Notes under the pieces: model-generated
Told to the model about the DNA's origin: nothing
Database searches by the model: none
Seen by the model: the letters and a program-made list of their open reading frames with translations, nothing else
Translations under genes and position numbers: made by a program
NCBI RefSeq assembly: GCF_020400725.1
Contig: NZ_JAINVG010000070.1
Coordinates: 1 to 41,271, forward strand
Source of the DNA: Streptomyces sp. NK15101
GTDB taxonomy: Bacteria; Actinomycetota; Actinomycetes; Streptomycetales; Streptomycetaceae
Direction of reading: 5' to 3'
Length of the DNA: 41,271 nucleotides
In this document: piece after piece, positions 11,007 through 19,030 of the stretch
How the letters are laid out: the number at the start of each line of letters is the position of its first letter
How positions within the stretch are numbered: position 1 is the stretch's first letter

Positions 11007-11396
11007 ATGTCCAGCATCACCCGCCGCCGGGCCCTCGGCGTCGCGGCAGGCGCCGCGGGCGCCGTCACGGTCCTCGCCCAGGCGGGCCCGGCCGCGGCCT
11101 CGGCTCCCCGCGCGGCCGCCCCGGCGGCCGACTCCGACCCGGCCTCCTTCGACGAGGTCTACCGGGGCCGCCGCATCCAGGGCGGGCCCGCGCACGGCGG
11201 CCACCACGGGGGACACCACGGAGGCGGCTACTCCGTCACCATCGACGGTCAGGAACTGCACGTCATGCGGAACGCCGACGGCACCTGGATCAGCGTGATC
11301 AACCACTACGAGCCCGTCGCCACGCCCAGGGCGCTGGCCCGCGCGGCCGTCCGGGAACTCCAGGGCGCCCCGCTCGTACCCCTCACCCTCGGCTGA
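11007..11396 (+). CDS. melC1: Tyrosinase copper chaperone / cofactor MelC1
   Basis: 129 residues. MelC1 is the caddie protein that delivers copper to tyrosinase and carries it out of the cell through the Tat pathway. The N-terminus SSITRRRALGVAAGAAGAVT has the twin-Arg motif followed by a weakly hydrophobic helix and an Ala-rich cleavage site. A His/Gly-rich stretch (AHGGHHGGHHGGG, about 67-79) may hold copper, followed by the YSVTIDGQELHVMRNADGTW segment conserved in MelC1. ATG 11007 chosen because GGGGG lies just upstream (10996-11000) and the twin-Arg motif follows. melC2 begins 22 bases downstream. Confidence 0.93.
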   Translation: MSSITRRRALGVAAGAAGAVTVLAQAGPAAASAPRAAAPAADSDPASFDEVYRGRRIQGGPAHGGHHGGHHGGGYSVTIDGQELHVMRNADGTWISVINHYEPVATPRALARAAVRELQGAPLVPLTLG

Positions 11397-11418
11397 CCGA
11401 TCCAGGAGCGGCACCACC

Positions 11419-12246
11419 ATGACCGTACGCAAGAACCAGGCCACCCTCACCGCCGACGAGAAGCGGCGCTTCACCGCCGCCCTCCTGGAGCTCAAGCGCT
11501 CCGGGCGGTACGACGCCTTCGTCACCACGCACAACGCCTTCATCATGAGCGACACCGACGACGGCGACCGCGTCGGCCACCGCTCGCCGTCCTTCCTGCC
11601 CTGGCACCGGCGCTTCCTCATCGAGTTCGAGGAGGCCCTCAGGTCCGTCGACGCGACCGTCGCCCTGCCCTACTGGGACTGGACCGCCGACCGCACCTCC
11701 CGCTCCTCGCTGTGGGCGCCCGACTTCCTCGGCGGCACCGGCCGCGCCCGCGACGGCCAGGTCACGGACGGCCCCTTCGCACGGACGGGCGGCCGCTGGC
11801 CCGTCAACGTCCGCGTCGACGGACGCGACTACCTCCGGCGCGACCTCGGCGCGGCCGGCCGGCAGCTCCCCACCCGTGCCGAGGTGGACTCCGTCCTCGC
11901 CATGGAGACCTACGACACCGCCCCCTGGAACAGCGCCTCCGACGCCTTCCGCAACCACCTGGAGGGCTGGCGCGGAGTGAACCTCCACAACCGCGTCCAC
12001 GTCTGGGTCGGCGGCCAGATGGCCACCGGCGTCTCCCCCAACGACCCCGTCTTCTGGCTGCACCACGCCTTCGTCGACAAGCTGTGGGCCGACTGGCAGG
12101 CCCGCCACCCCCGCTCGGCGTACCTGCCGTCCGCGGGCACCCGGAACGTCGTGGACCTCCACGACACCATGCGCCCGTGGAACGACGTGACCCCCGCGGA
12201 CATGCTGGACCACACGGCCCACTACACCTTCGACACGGCGGCCTGA
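11419..12246 (+). CDS. melC2: Tyrosinase MelC2
   Basis: 275 residues. Type-3 binuclear copper monooxygenase that turns tyrosine into dopaquinone, giving melanin outside the cell. All six copper ligands are present at the positions known for Streptomyces tyrosinases: His38, His54 and His63 (CuA) and His190, His194 and His216 (CuB). FLPWHRRFLIEFE and DPVFWLHHAFVDKLW are the family signatures. No signal peptide, as expected, because MelC1 carries it out. CCAGGAG precedes the ATG. A 46-base perfect palindrome begins six bases after the stop. Confidence 0.98.
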   Translation: MTVRKNQATLTADEKRRFTAALLELKRSGRYDAFVTTHNAFIMSDTDDGDRVGHRSPSFLPWHRRFLIEFEEALRSVDATVALPYWDWTADRTSRSSLWAPDFLGGTGRARDGQVTDGPFARTGGRWPVNVRVDGRDYLRRDLGAAGRQLPTRAEVDSVLAMETYDTAPWNSASDAFRNHLEGWRGVNLHNRVHVWVGGQMATGVSPNDPVFWLHHAFVDKLWADWQARHPRSAYLPSAGTRNVVDLHDTMRPWNDVTPADMLDHTAHYTFDTAA

Positions 12247-12252
12247 CGGGCT

Positions 12253-12298
12253 CCGGACCCTCCCCGGGTGCCCGCGCGGGCACCCGGGGAGGGTCCGG
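12253..12298. terminator. 46-base perfect palindrome after melC2
   Basis: Two 23-base arms, perfectly complementary and with no unpaired loop (centre CGCG at 12274-12277). It starts six bases after the tyrosinase stop and almost certainly ends the mel transcript. No T-run follows, as usual in Streptomyces. Confidence 0.85.
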
Positions 12299-12455
12299 GC
12301 GTAGAGCATTTGCCGACAACAAAGGATGATCTGCGCGGAAAGGAGGAATCCGGGACGTGCGCGCCGGGTACCCGGGCCTTCGCAGGCCGGGAGGCGCACA
12401 CGGTCCGTGTCGCGCGCCGTCCACCGGGCCGTACCCGAGGGAACGAGGAGAACAC

Positions 12456-13907
12456 GTGACCCGGCAAGAGTCGGCGCAGGCCCCGCGCCGGCAGTGGGAG
12501 GAACCGGGCCCGAACCGGTGGAAGGCGCTCGGCGTCTGCCTCGTGGCGGGCTTCATGACCCTCCTCGACGTGTCGATCGTGAACGTCGCGCTGCCCTCCA
12601 TCCGCTCCGGACTCGACGCCTCCGAGTCGGACCTCCAATGGGTGCTCTCCGGGTACGCGCTCGCCTTCGGCCTCTTCCTCGTCCCGGCCGGACGGCTCGG
12701 CGACGCGCGCGGCCGGCGCAGCGTCTTCCTCGTCGGCCTCGCGCTCTTCACGCTCGCCTCGGCCTCCTGCGGAGCGGCGCAGTCGAGCCTCTGGCTGGTG
12801 ATCTCACGGCTGGTGCAGGGGGCGGCCGGAGGCCTCGTCTCACCGCAGATCTCCGCGCTCATCCAGCAGATGTTCCAGGGGGCCGAGCGCGGCAGGGCCT
12901 TCGGAGTGTTCGGCACCGTCGTCGGCATCTCCACCGCCGTCGGCCCCCTCCTCGGCGGGCTGCTGATCCAGGGGGCGGGAGCCGAGGAGGGCTGGCGCTG
13001 GGTCTTCTACGTCAACCTCCCGATCGGGATCGTGTGCCTGTTCCTCGCCCGGCGGCTGCTGCCCGACACGCCGGACGCCAAGCCGGTGCGGCTCGGCAGC
13101 CTCGACCCGGTCGGCGTGGTGCTCCTCGGCGCCGCCGTCCTCGCCCTGCTGCTGCCCTTCGTCCAGTCCCGGCAGTGGGCCGGGAACGGGAAGTACCCGC
13201 TCGTCCTCGTCGCAGCCGCGCTGCTCGCGGCCTTCGTGGGCTGGGAGCGCCGCTGTGCGCGGTCGGGCACCGAGCCCCTCATCGACCTGGAGCTCTTCCG
13301 CGTCCGGTCCTACTGGCTCGGCTCGCTGCTGATCCTGCTCTACTTCGCGGGATTCACCTCGATCTTCTTCGTCAGCACGCTCTACCTGCAGAACGGACTG
13401 CACTACACCGCGCTCCAGGCCGGACTCACCCTCACCCCCTTCGCCCTGGGCTCGGCGGTCTCGGCCGGGGTCGGCGGCCGGCTCGTGGACCGCTTGGGCA
13501 GGCCGCTCGTGGTCCTCGGCCTGGTGATGGTGGCGATCGGCCTCGCCGGGACGGCGTTCGCGGTGCACCAGGTGCCCGGCCGGGGCGCGGGCTGGGCGAT
13601 GCTCGCTCCGCTGCTCCTCGCGGGGATCGGCAGCGGCCTGGTGATCTCCCCGAACCAGACCCTCACCCTCTCCGAGGTTCCGGTGCGCCGCGCGGGCAGT
13701 GCCGGAGGCACCCTGCAGACCGGCCAGCGGGTCGGCTCGGCGATCGGCATCGCCGCCGTCGGCTCGGTCTTCTTCGGCCAGGTCGCCCAGGACGGCTGGG
13801 CCACCGCCTACGACCACGGCCTCCTCGTCTCGCTCGCCTTCGTCGGGGCCGCGCTCGCCGCGGCCGTCGCCGACGTGGTGGCGGGCCACCGCGCCGCCCG
13901 CCGCTGA
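12456..13907 (+). CDS. MFS drug:H+ exporter, 14-helix DHA2 (EmrB/QacA) family
   Basis: 483 residues with about 14 hydrophobic segments. DHA2 signatures: LDVSIVNVALPSI in helix 1 (about residues 30-43), GRLGDARGRRSVFLVG (motif A between helices 2 and 3), RLVQGAAGGLVSPQISAL (motif B), and GPLLGGLL (motif C of helix 5). It should export hydrophobic drugs or metabolites using the proton gradient. GTG at 12456 chosen because CGAGGAG lies just upstream (12444-12450); an in-frame upstream ATG would add an unlikely Arg/Pro leader. It is not in an operon with melC and no regulator is adjacent, although the UvrA-like gene nearby hints at a resistance theme. Confidence 0.9.
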   Translation: MTRQESAQAPRRQWEEPGPNRWKALGVCLVAGFMTLLDVSIVNVALPSIRSGLDASESDLQWVLSGYALAFGLFLVPAGRLGDARGRRSVFLVGLALFTLASASCGAAQSSLWLVISRLVQGAAGGLVSPQISALIQQMFQGAERGRAFGVFGTVVGISTAVGPLLGGLLIQGAGAEEGWRWVFYVNLPIGIVCLFLARRLLPDTPDAKPVRLGSLDPVGVVLLGAAVLALLLPFVQSRQWAGNGKYPLVLVAAALLAAFVGWERRCARSGTEPLIDLELFRVRSYWLGSLLILLYFAGFTSIFFVSTLYLQNGLHYTALQAGLTLTPFALGSAVSAGVGGRLVDRLGRPLVVLGLVMVAIGLAGTAFAVHQVPGRGAGWAMLAPLLLAGIGSGLVISPNQTLTLSEVPVRRAGSAGGTLQTGQRVGSAIGIAAVGSVFFGQVAQDGWATAYDHGLLVSLAFVGAALAAAVADVVAGHRAARR

Positions 13908-13968
13908 TCCCCGCGCGCCCGGACGGACACGCCGCCGCCGACGCGGGGCCGGGCGCGTCCCGGCGCCG

Positions 13969-14682
13969 TCACGGGGTGCGGAAGCCGCGGAAGGTCACCT
14001 GCTTCCGGGTGGTGAAGCCGAGCCGTTCGTAGAGCGCGATCGCAGCGGTGTTCTTCTCGGCCACGTGCAGGAAGGGGCGTTCGTGCCGGGCCAGGACGCG
14101 GGTGACGAGCGCGCCCACGAGGTGGGCCGCGTACCCCCGCCCGCGCGCCTCGGGGGCCGTGCAGACGGCGCTGAGCTCGGTCCAGCCCGGGGGCCGGAGC
14201 CGCTCGCCCGCCATGGCCACCAGCCTGCCGCCCGCGCGGATTCCGAGGTAGGTGCCGAGTTCGCGGGTGCGCGGCCAGAACGGTCCCGGCTGCGTGCGCG
14301 CGGTCAGGTCGAGCATCTCGGGCACGTCGGCCGCACCGAGTTCGACCACCTCGGCACCGGTCGCGAGACGGGCCGCCCCGGGCCGGGCACCGGCGGGCCG
14401 GACCATCTGCCGGCCTTCGAGGACGAAGACCGGCTCCCAGTCCGGCGGCGGGACCGCCGCGCAGCTGAACATGTCGGCGAAGGCGTCCCGGCCGAGGAGC
14501 CGGGCGAGGTCGGCCCAGTCCGCCGCGTCCGCGTCAGCGGGCACCGCAGAGAAGGTCGCGACCTCCGGCAGGTAGGCCGCGGCACGACCGCGCCGGCGTC
14601 CCAGATCCGAGTGGTGGCCGCGCAGCGACTCGCCCACCGGGTCGTCGAGTACCCGGGCGTCGTCGTACTCGCCGTCCGTCAT
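13969..14682 (-). CDS. GNAT-family N-acetyltransferase
   Basis: 237 residues. The C-terminal half is a GNAT fold: acetyl-CoA binding motif APEARGRGYAAHLVGAL (about 172-188), followed by HVAEKNTAAIALYERLGF, the typical C-terminal GNAT motif, and ending with RKQVTFRGF. The N-terminal half has an extra domain that resembles FR47-like acetyltransferases. The substrate is unknown. It converges with the exporter and lies downstream of the UvrA-like gene in the same direction with about 86 bases between. ATG 14682 has GAGGAAAGG upstream on the minus strand. Confidence 0.88.
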   Translation of the reverse strand: MTDGEYDDARVLDDPVGESLRGHHSDLGRRRGRAAAYLPEVATFSAVPADADAADWADLARLLGRDAFADMFSCAAVPPPDWEPVFVLEGRQMVRPAGARPGAARLATGAEVVELGAADVPEMLDLTARTQPGPFWPRTRELGTYLGIRAGGRLVAMAGERLRPPGWTELSAVCTAPEARGRGYAAHLVGALVTRVLARHERPFLHVAEKNTAAIALYERLGFTTRKQVTFRGFRTP

Positions 14683-14768
14683 CGTGTGTCGCCTTTCCTC
14701 GGGACCGCCACTGTTCCACAGGGGCCGAGGGGCGACGTCCACGGGCCCGGCCCGCGCGCGGGGACTCC

Positions 14769-17129
14769 TCAGGCCCGTCCGGAGAGGGCCCGGGCCAGGT
14801 ACGGCGCGGTGCGGCTGTCCGCCGCCCGCGCCACCAGGTCCGGGGGACCCGCCGCCACCACACGGCCGCCCTGGTCGCCACCGCCCGGGCCGAGGTCGAC
14901 GACCCAGTCGGCGGTGGCGACGACGTCCATGTCGTGCTCGACGACGATCACCGAGTGCCCGGCGTCCACGAGGCCGTGCAGCTGGCGCATCAGGACCTCG
15001 ACGTCCGCCGGGTGCAGACCGGTCGTCGGCTCGTCGAGCACGTACAGGGTGGGGGACCGGTGCGGCCGCTGGAGCTCGGAGGCGAGCTTGATGCGCTGCG
15101 CCTCCCCGCCGGAGAGCTCCGTGGCCGGCTGCCCGAGCCGCAGATAGCCGAGGCCCACGTCGAGGAGGGTCCGCAGGCTGCGGGCGGCGGCGGGGGTGTC
15201 GTCGAAGAAGGCGGCGGCGGACTCGACGGTCAGGTCGAGGACCTCGGCGACGGTGAGGCCGCGCAGCCGCACCTGGAGGGTCTCGGGGTTGTAGCGGGCG
15301 CCGTGGCAGTCGGGGCAGGGCGCGTACGTACTGGGCAGGAAGAGGAGTTCCACCGAGACGAAGCCCTCGCCCTGGCAGGTCTCGCAGCGGCCGCCGGGCA
15401 CGTTGAAGGAGAAGCGGCCCGCCTTGTACCCGCGCGCCCTGGCCTCCTCGGTCTCGGTGAAGAGCTTGCGCACGACGTCGAACAGTCCCGTGTACGTGGC
15501 GAGGTTGGAGCGCGGGGTCCGGCCGATCGGACGCTGGTCCACCGTCACAAGGCGCCCCACCCCCTCCACCTCCTCCGTGAGGGCGTCGACCAGGGTGGAC
15601 TTCCCCGAGCCCGAGACGCCGGTGACGGCGGTGAGGACGCCGGTGGGGAAGGCCGTGTCCACCGCCCGCAGGTTGTGCCGGGTGACCGGCCCCGGCCGCA
15701 GCCAGCCCGCCGGTTCCCGTACCGTCCGTGCGGGCGCGGGAGCCCGGTCGAAGAGGAACCGCCGGGTCGCGGACGCCTCGACGCCGGCCAGGTACTCCGG
15801 CGGACCGCTGTACAGCACCCGCCCGCCGTGCACTCCGGCGCGCGGGCCGACGTCCACCAGCCAGTCGGCGTGGCGTACGACGTTGAGGTGGTGTTCGACG
15901 ACGAAGACCGAGTTCCCGGCGGCCTTGAGCCGGTCGAGGACCACGAGCAGGGCCTCGGTGTCGGCCGGGTGCAGCCCGGCGGAGGGCTCGTCGAGGACGT
16001 ACACCACGCCGAAGAGGCCCGAGCGCAGCTGCGTGGCGAGCCGCAGCCGCTGGAGCTCGCCGTTGGACAGGGTGGGCGTGGCGCGGTCCAGACTGAGGTA
16101 GCCGAGGCCGAGTTCGGTGACCGTGCCGATCCGGGCGACGAGGTCCTCGGTGAGGACGCGCGCGGTCTCCGAGGCGCCCTCCGCCGTCGCCGCCGTCGAG
16201 AGGAGGCAGGACAGGGCCGTCAGGGGCAGCGCGGCGAGCTCGGCGACGTTCCGGCCGGCGAAGGTGACCGCGAGGGCCTCCGGCCGCAGCCGGCCGCCAC
16301 CGCACGCCGGGCAGGGCGCACTGGTGAGGAAACGCTCCGCCTTCGCGCGCAGGGACGGGCTCTTCGAGTCGGAGAAGGTACGCAGGACGTAGCGGCGGGC
16401 GCTCATGTACGTGCCCCGGTAGGGGCGCTGGATACGGTCCGCCTCCCGCACCGGGTGCACCGTGACGACCGGCTGCTCGTCCGTGAAGAGGATCCACTCC
16501 CGGTCCTCGGCGTCCAGCTCCCGCCACGGCCGGTCGACGTCGTGGCCGAGGGTGTCGAGCACGTCCCGCAGGTTCTTCCCCTGCCAGGCGCCCGGCCAGG
16601 CGGCGATCGCCCCCTGACGGATCGACAGACTCGGGTCCGGCACCAGGAGTTCCTCGTTGGTGTCGTGGATCAGCCCGAGGCCGTGACACGAAGGACACGC
16701 GCCCGCCGCCGTGTTGGGGGAGAAGGAGTCGGAGTCGAGCCGTTCGGCGCCCTCCGGATAGCGGCCGGCCCGGGAGAACAGCATCCTCAGGGAGTTGGAG
16801 AGGGTGGTCACCGTACCGACGGAGGACCGCGCGTTCGGCGAGGACCGGCGCTGCTCCAGGGAGACCGCCGGCGGCAGCCCGGTGATCTCGCCGACCGCGG
16901 GCGCCCCCACCTGGTGGATCAGCCTCCGGGCGTAAGGGGCCACCGACTCGAAGTAGCGGCGCTGCGCCTCGGCGTAGATCGTCCCGAAGGCCAGCGACGA
17001 CTTGCCGGAGCCGGAGACCCCGGTGAACACGACGAGCGCGTCGCGCGGGATGTCGACGTCGACCCCGGCGAGGTTGTGCTCGCGGGCGTCTCGGACGCGG
17101 ACGTACGGGTCGTGGGGGGTGTCGTGCAT
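14769..17129 (-). CDS. Class II UvrA-like ABC ATPase (DrrC type)
   Basis: 786 residues, clearly shorter than repair UvrA (about 950). Two ABC modules: Walker A GVSGSGKSS (37-45) and a second GVSGSGKST about residue 500; signatures LSNGELQRLRLATQL and LSGGEAQRIKLASEL; and DEPSAGLHPAD and DEPTTGLHPAD. Zinc-type Cys pairs are seen at CPSCHG, CPACGG, CETCQG and CPDCHG. This short form lacks part of the UvrB-binding region and is the type seen in antibiotic producers, for example DrrC in daunorubicin resistance, where it protects DNA from a bound drug. Many Streptomyces carry several without a linked pathway, so a resistance role is only possible. Confidence 0.92.
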   Translation of the reverse strand: MHDTPHDPYVRVRDAREHNLAGVDVDIPRDALVVFTGVSGSGKSSLAFGTIYAEAQRRYFESVAPYARRLIHQVGAPAVGEITGLPPAVSLEQRRSSPNARSSVGTVTTLSNSLRMLFSRAGRYPEGAERLDSDSFSPNTAAGACPSCHGLGLIHDTNEELLVPDPSLSIRQGAIAAWPGAWQGKNLRDVLDTLGHDVDRPWRELDAEDREWILFTDEQPVVTVHPVREADRIQRPYRGTYMSARRYVLRTFSDSKSPSLRAKAERFLTSAPCPACGGGRLRPEALAVTFAGRNVAELAALPLTALSCLLSTAATAEGASETARVLTEDLVARIGTVTELGLGYLSLDRATPTLSNGELQRLRLATQLRSGLFGVVYVLDEPSAGLHPADTEALLVVLDRLKAAGNSVFVVEHHLNVVRHADWLVDVGPRAGVHGGRVLYSGPPEYLAGVEASATRRFLFDRAPAPARTVREPAGWLRPGPVTRHNLRAVDTAFPTGVLTAVTGVSGSGKSTLVDALTEEVEGVGRLVTVDQRPIGRTPRSNLATYTGLFDVVRKLFTETEEARARGYKAGRFSFNVPGGRCETCQGEGFVSVELLFLPSTYAPCPDCHGARYNPETLQVRLRGLTVAEVLDLTVESAAAFFDDTPAAARSLRTLLDVGLGYLRLGQPATELSGGEAQRIKLASELQRPHRSPTLYVLDEPTTGLHPADVEVLMRQLHGLVDAGHSVIVVEHDMDVVATADWVVDLGPGGGDQGGRVVAAGPPDLVARAADSRTAPYLARALSGRA

Positions 17130-17445
17130 GAGGGTGACCTTATCGAATGGTCCGCGTTTGCCCTGGTCGCTCCCTGGGACCCCGGCGGGCCTCGACCGGG
17201 CCCGGGCGGCCTCGACCGGGCCCGGCGGTCATGGGCGGGCCCCGGCGGTCATGGGCCGGGGGCCCGTCCCTCGTCTCCGTGGAGGCGGCTCTTTGTCCCG
17301 GGAGTGGAAGAAGTCGTACCTGTTTCCTGCTCAAGTAGTTCCCAGGTCGGCGGAGCACTGCTACGTTCCTCTCGAAAGCCCGACGGATCGGCAGCCGCGG
17401 ACAGGCATTCGGCCCCCAGCCGGAGGCGGGGGAGGGGAGGGATTC
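17130..17445. other. Intergenic region with four 20-base tandem units and ROK promoter
   Basis: Divergent gap between the UvrA-like gene and the ROK regulator. It contains the tandem repeat at 17181-17260 and, nearer the ROK gene, a relatively AT-rich stretch (about 17300-17380) with ACCTG at 17318-17322 and CAGGT at 17342-17346 as distant half-sites. I cannot place a firm promoter. Confidence 0.5.
17181..17260 (+). repeat. Four tandem 20-base units
   Basis: Units start at 17181, 17201, 17221 and 17241, each opening with CCCGG. The first two share CTCGACCGGG at the end and the last two share TCATGGGC in the middle, so the array looks like two doublets of diverged units. Confidence 0.8.
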
Positions 17446-18636
17446 GTGAGACGGATGACTGCTCGACCCGCGAACGTGCACCAGGCGCGGCTGCTGCGCC
17501 TGTTGCGCGACGGAGGGCCCAACTCCCGTGCGCAGCTGGGCGATCTGGTGGACCTGTCCCGTTCCAAGCTGGCGGTCGAGGTGGACCGGCTGCTGGAGAC
17601 GGGGCTGGTGGTCGCGGACGGGCTCGCCGCCTCGCGCGGCGGACGCCGCTCGCACAACCTCCGGCTCGCCCCGGCGCTGCGCTTCCTCGGGGTCGACATC
17701 GGGGCCACCTCGATCGACGTCGCCGTCACCAACGCCGAGCTGGAGGTCCTGGGGCACCTGAACCAGCCCGTGGACGTCCGCGAAGGACCCGTCGCCGTCT
17801 TCGAACGGGTGCTCGCCATGGCGGACAAGCTGAAGGCGTCGGGGGTCGCGGAGGGTTTCGACGGCGCGGGCATCGGCGTGCCCGGTCCCGTCCGCTTCCC
17901 CGAGGGCGTGCCCGTCGCACCGCCGATCATGCCCGGCTGGGACGGCTTCCCCGTCCGCGAGGCCCTCAGCCAGGACCTCGGTTGCCCGGTGATGGTCGAC
18001 AACGACGTGAACCTCATGGCGATGGGGGAGCAGCACGCGGGCGTCGCCCGCTCCGTCGGCGACTACCTCTGCGTCAAGATCGGTACCGGCATCGGCTGCG
18101 GCATCGTGATCGGCGGCCAGGTCTACCGCGGCACGACGGGCAGCGCCGGCGACATCGGACACATCCAGGTCCAGCCGGACGGACGGGCCTGCGCCTGCGG
18201 CAACCTGGGCTGCCTGGAAGCGCACTTCAGCGGTGCGGCGCTGGCCCGCGACGCGGAGGACGCGGCGCGCTCGGGCCGGTCGGCGCAGCTCGCCGCGCGG
18301 CTGGAGGCGGCCGGGGAGCTGACCGCCGAGGACGTCTCGGCGGCCGCGGCGGCGGGCGACACCGTGGCCCTGGAACTGATCCGCGAGGGCGGACAGCGGC
18401 TGGGCCAGGTCATCGCCGGGCTCGTCAGCTTCTTCAACCCGGGGCTCGTCGTCATCGGCGGCGGCGTCACCGGGCTCGGCCACACCCTGCTGGCCAGCAT
18501 CCGCACCCAGGTCTACCGTCAGTCGCTGCCGCTCGCGACCGGCAACCTCCCCATCGTGCTGGGCGAGTTGGGCCCCACCGCCGGAGTGATCGGCGCGGCC
18601 CGCCTCATCAGCGATCACGTCTTCTCACCGGCCTGA
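17446..18636 (+). CDS. ROK-family transcriptional repressor
   Basis: 396 residues. An N-terminal winged helix (about 5-75, NVHQARLLRLLRDGGPNSRA onward) is joined to a ROK sugar-kinase-like domain: GVDIGATSIDVAV (about 83-95), VDNDVNLMAMGE, KIGTGIGCGIVIGG and the zinc motif CACGNLGCLE with Cys249, Cys251 and Cys256. Such proteins sense a sugar or phosphosugar and repress sugar operons. It precedes the ribose-type ABC transporter operon in the same direction, so that operon is the likely target. GTG 17446 chosen because GGAGGGGAGG ends five bases upstream; the in-frame ATG at 17455 is too far from it. Confidence 0.92.
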   Translation: MRRMTARPANVHQARLLRLLRDGGPNSRAQLGDLVDLSRSKLAVEVDRLLETGLVVADGLAASRGGRRSHNLRLAPALRFLGVDIGATSIDVAVTNAELEVLGHLNQPVDVREGPVAVFERVLAMADKLKASGVAEGFDGAGIGVPGPVRFPEGVPVAPPIMPGWDGFPVREALSQDLGCPVMVDNDVNLMAMGEQHAGVARSVGDYLCVKIGTGIGCGIVIGGQVYRGTTGSAGDIGHIQVQPDGRACACGNLGCLEAHFSGAALARDAEDAARSGRSAQLAARLEAAGELTAEDVSAAAAAGDTVALELIREGGQRLGQVIAGLVSFFNPGLVVIGGGVTGLGHTLLASIRTQVYRQSLPLATGNLPIVLGELGPTAGVIGAARLISDHVFSPA

Positions 18637-19030
18637 CCCGACGGGCCCCGCCCGCCCCACCACTGTCTTCGGCAGCGGCACGCCGCACGCCGAAGCACGT
18701 ACCACCGCACGATCCGGCATCACCGCATCACCGCATCACCGCATCACCGCATCACCGATCACCGCACGAGCAGCGTCACCGATCACCGCATCACCGCACA
18801 AGCGGCGTCGCCGCACCTCCGCACGCCGCGCCCCCGACTCACCGCACCACCACGCCCCGCACCACGCAACGGTCCCGTGGCTCTCAGCCATGCCCGCTCA
18901 CCCCGCACGCGCCGGCACGTCCAAGGCCTCGGGGCCCTGAGTCCTTCGCCCGTTCCCTCTCATCTCACGCCGCTCACCGTGTCCCGCTTCGCCCTGCCCG
19001 CTCACGGCCGTATCCGCCGAGGGGATCCCG
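18637..19030. other. Intergenic region with CATCACCG repeats ahead of the ABC operon
   Basis: About 390 bases. The repeat at 18718-18764 is described separately and a second, decayed block of the same motif lies at about 18776-18800. No gene is supported. The last 150 bases should hold the operon promoter. GAGGGGAT (19019-19026) is the ribosome binding site for the ATPase gene. Confidence 0.5.
18718..18764 (+). repeat. Five tandem CATCACCG octamers plus partial copy
   Basis: Perfect copies start at 18718, 18726, 18734, 18742 and 18750, followed by ATCACCG at 18758-18764. Confidence 0.9.

Noticed and set aside
11007..17129. A biosynthetic gene cluster around tyrosinase, exporter and UvrA-like gene
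   Set aside because: No core synthase or assembly genes are present, and the genes are not in one operon.
18718..18764. CRISPR-like array
   Set aside because: Units are only eight bases with no spacers, so it is a simple tandem repeat.
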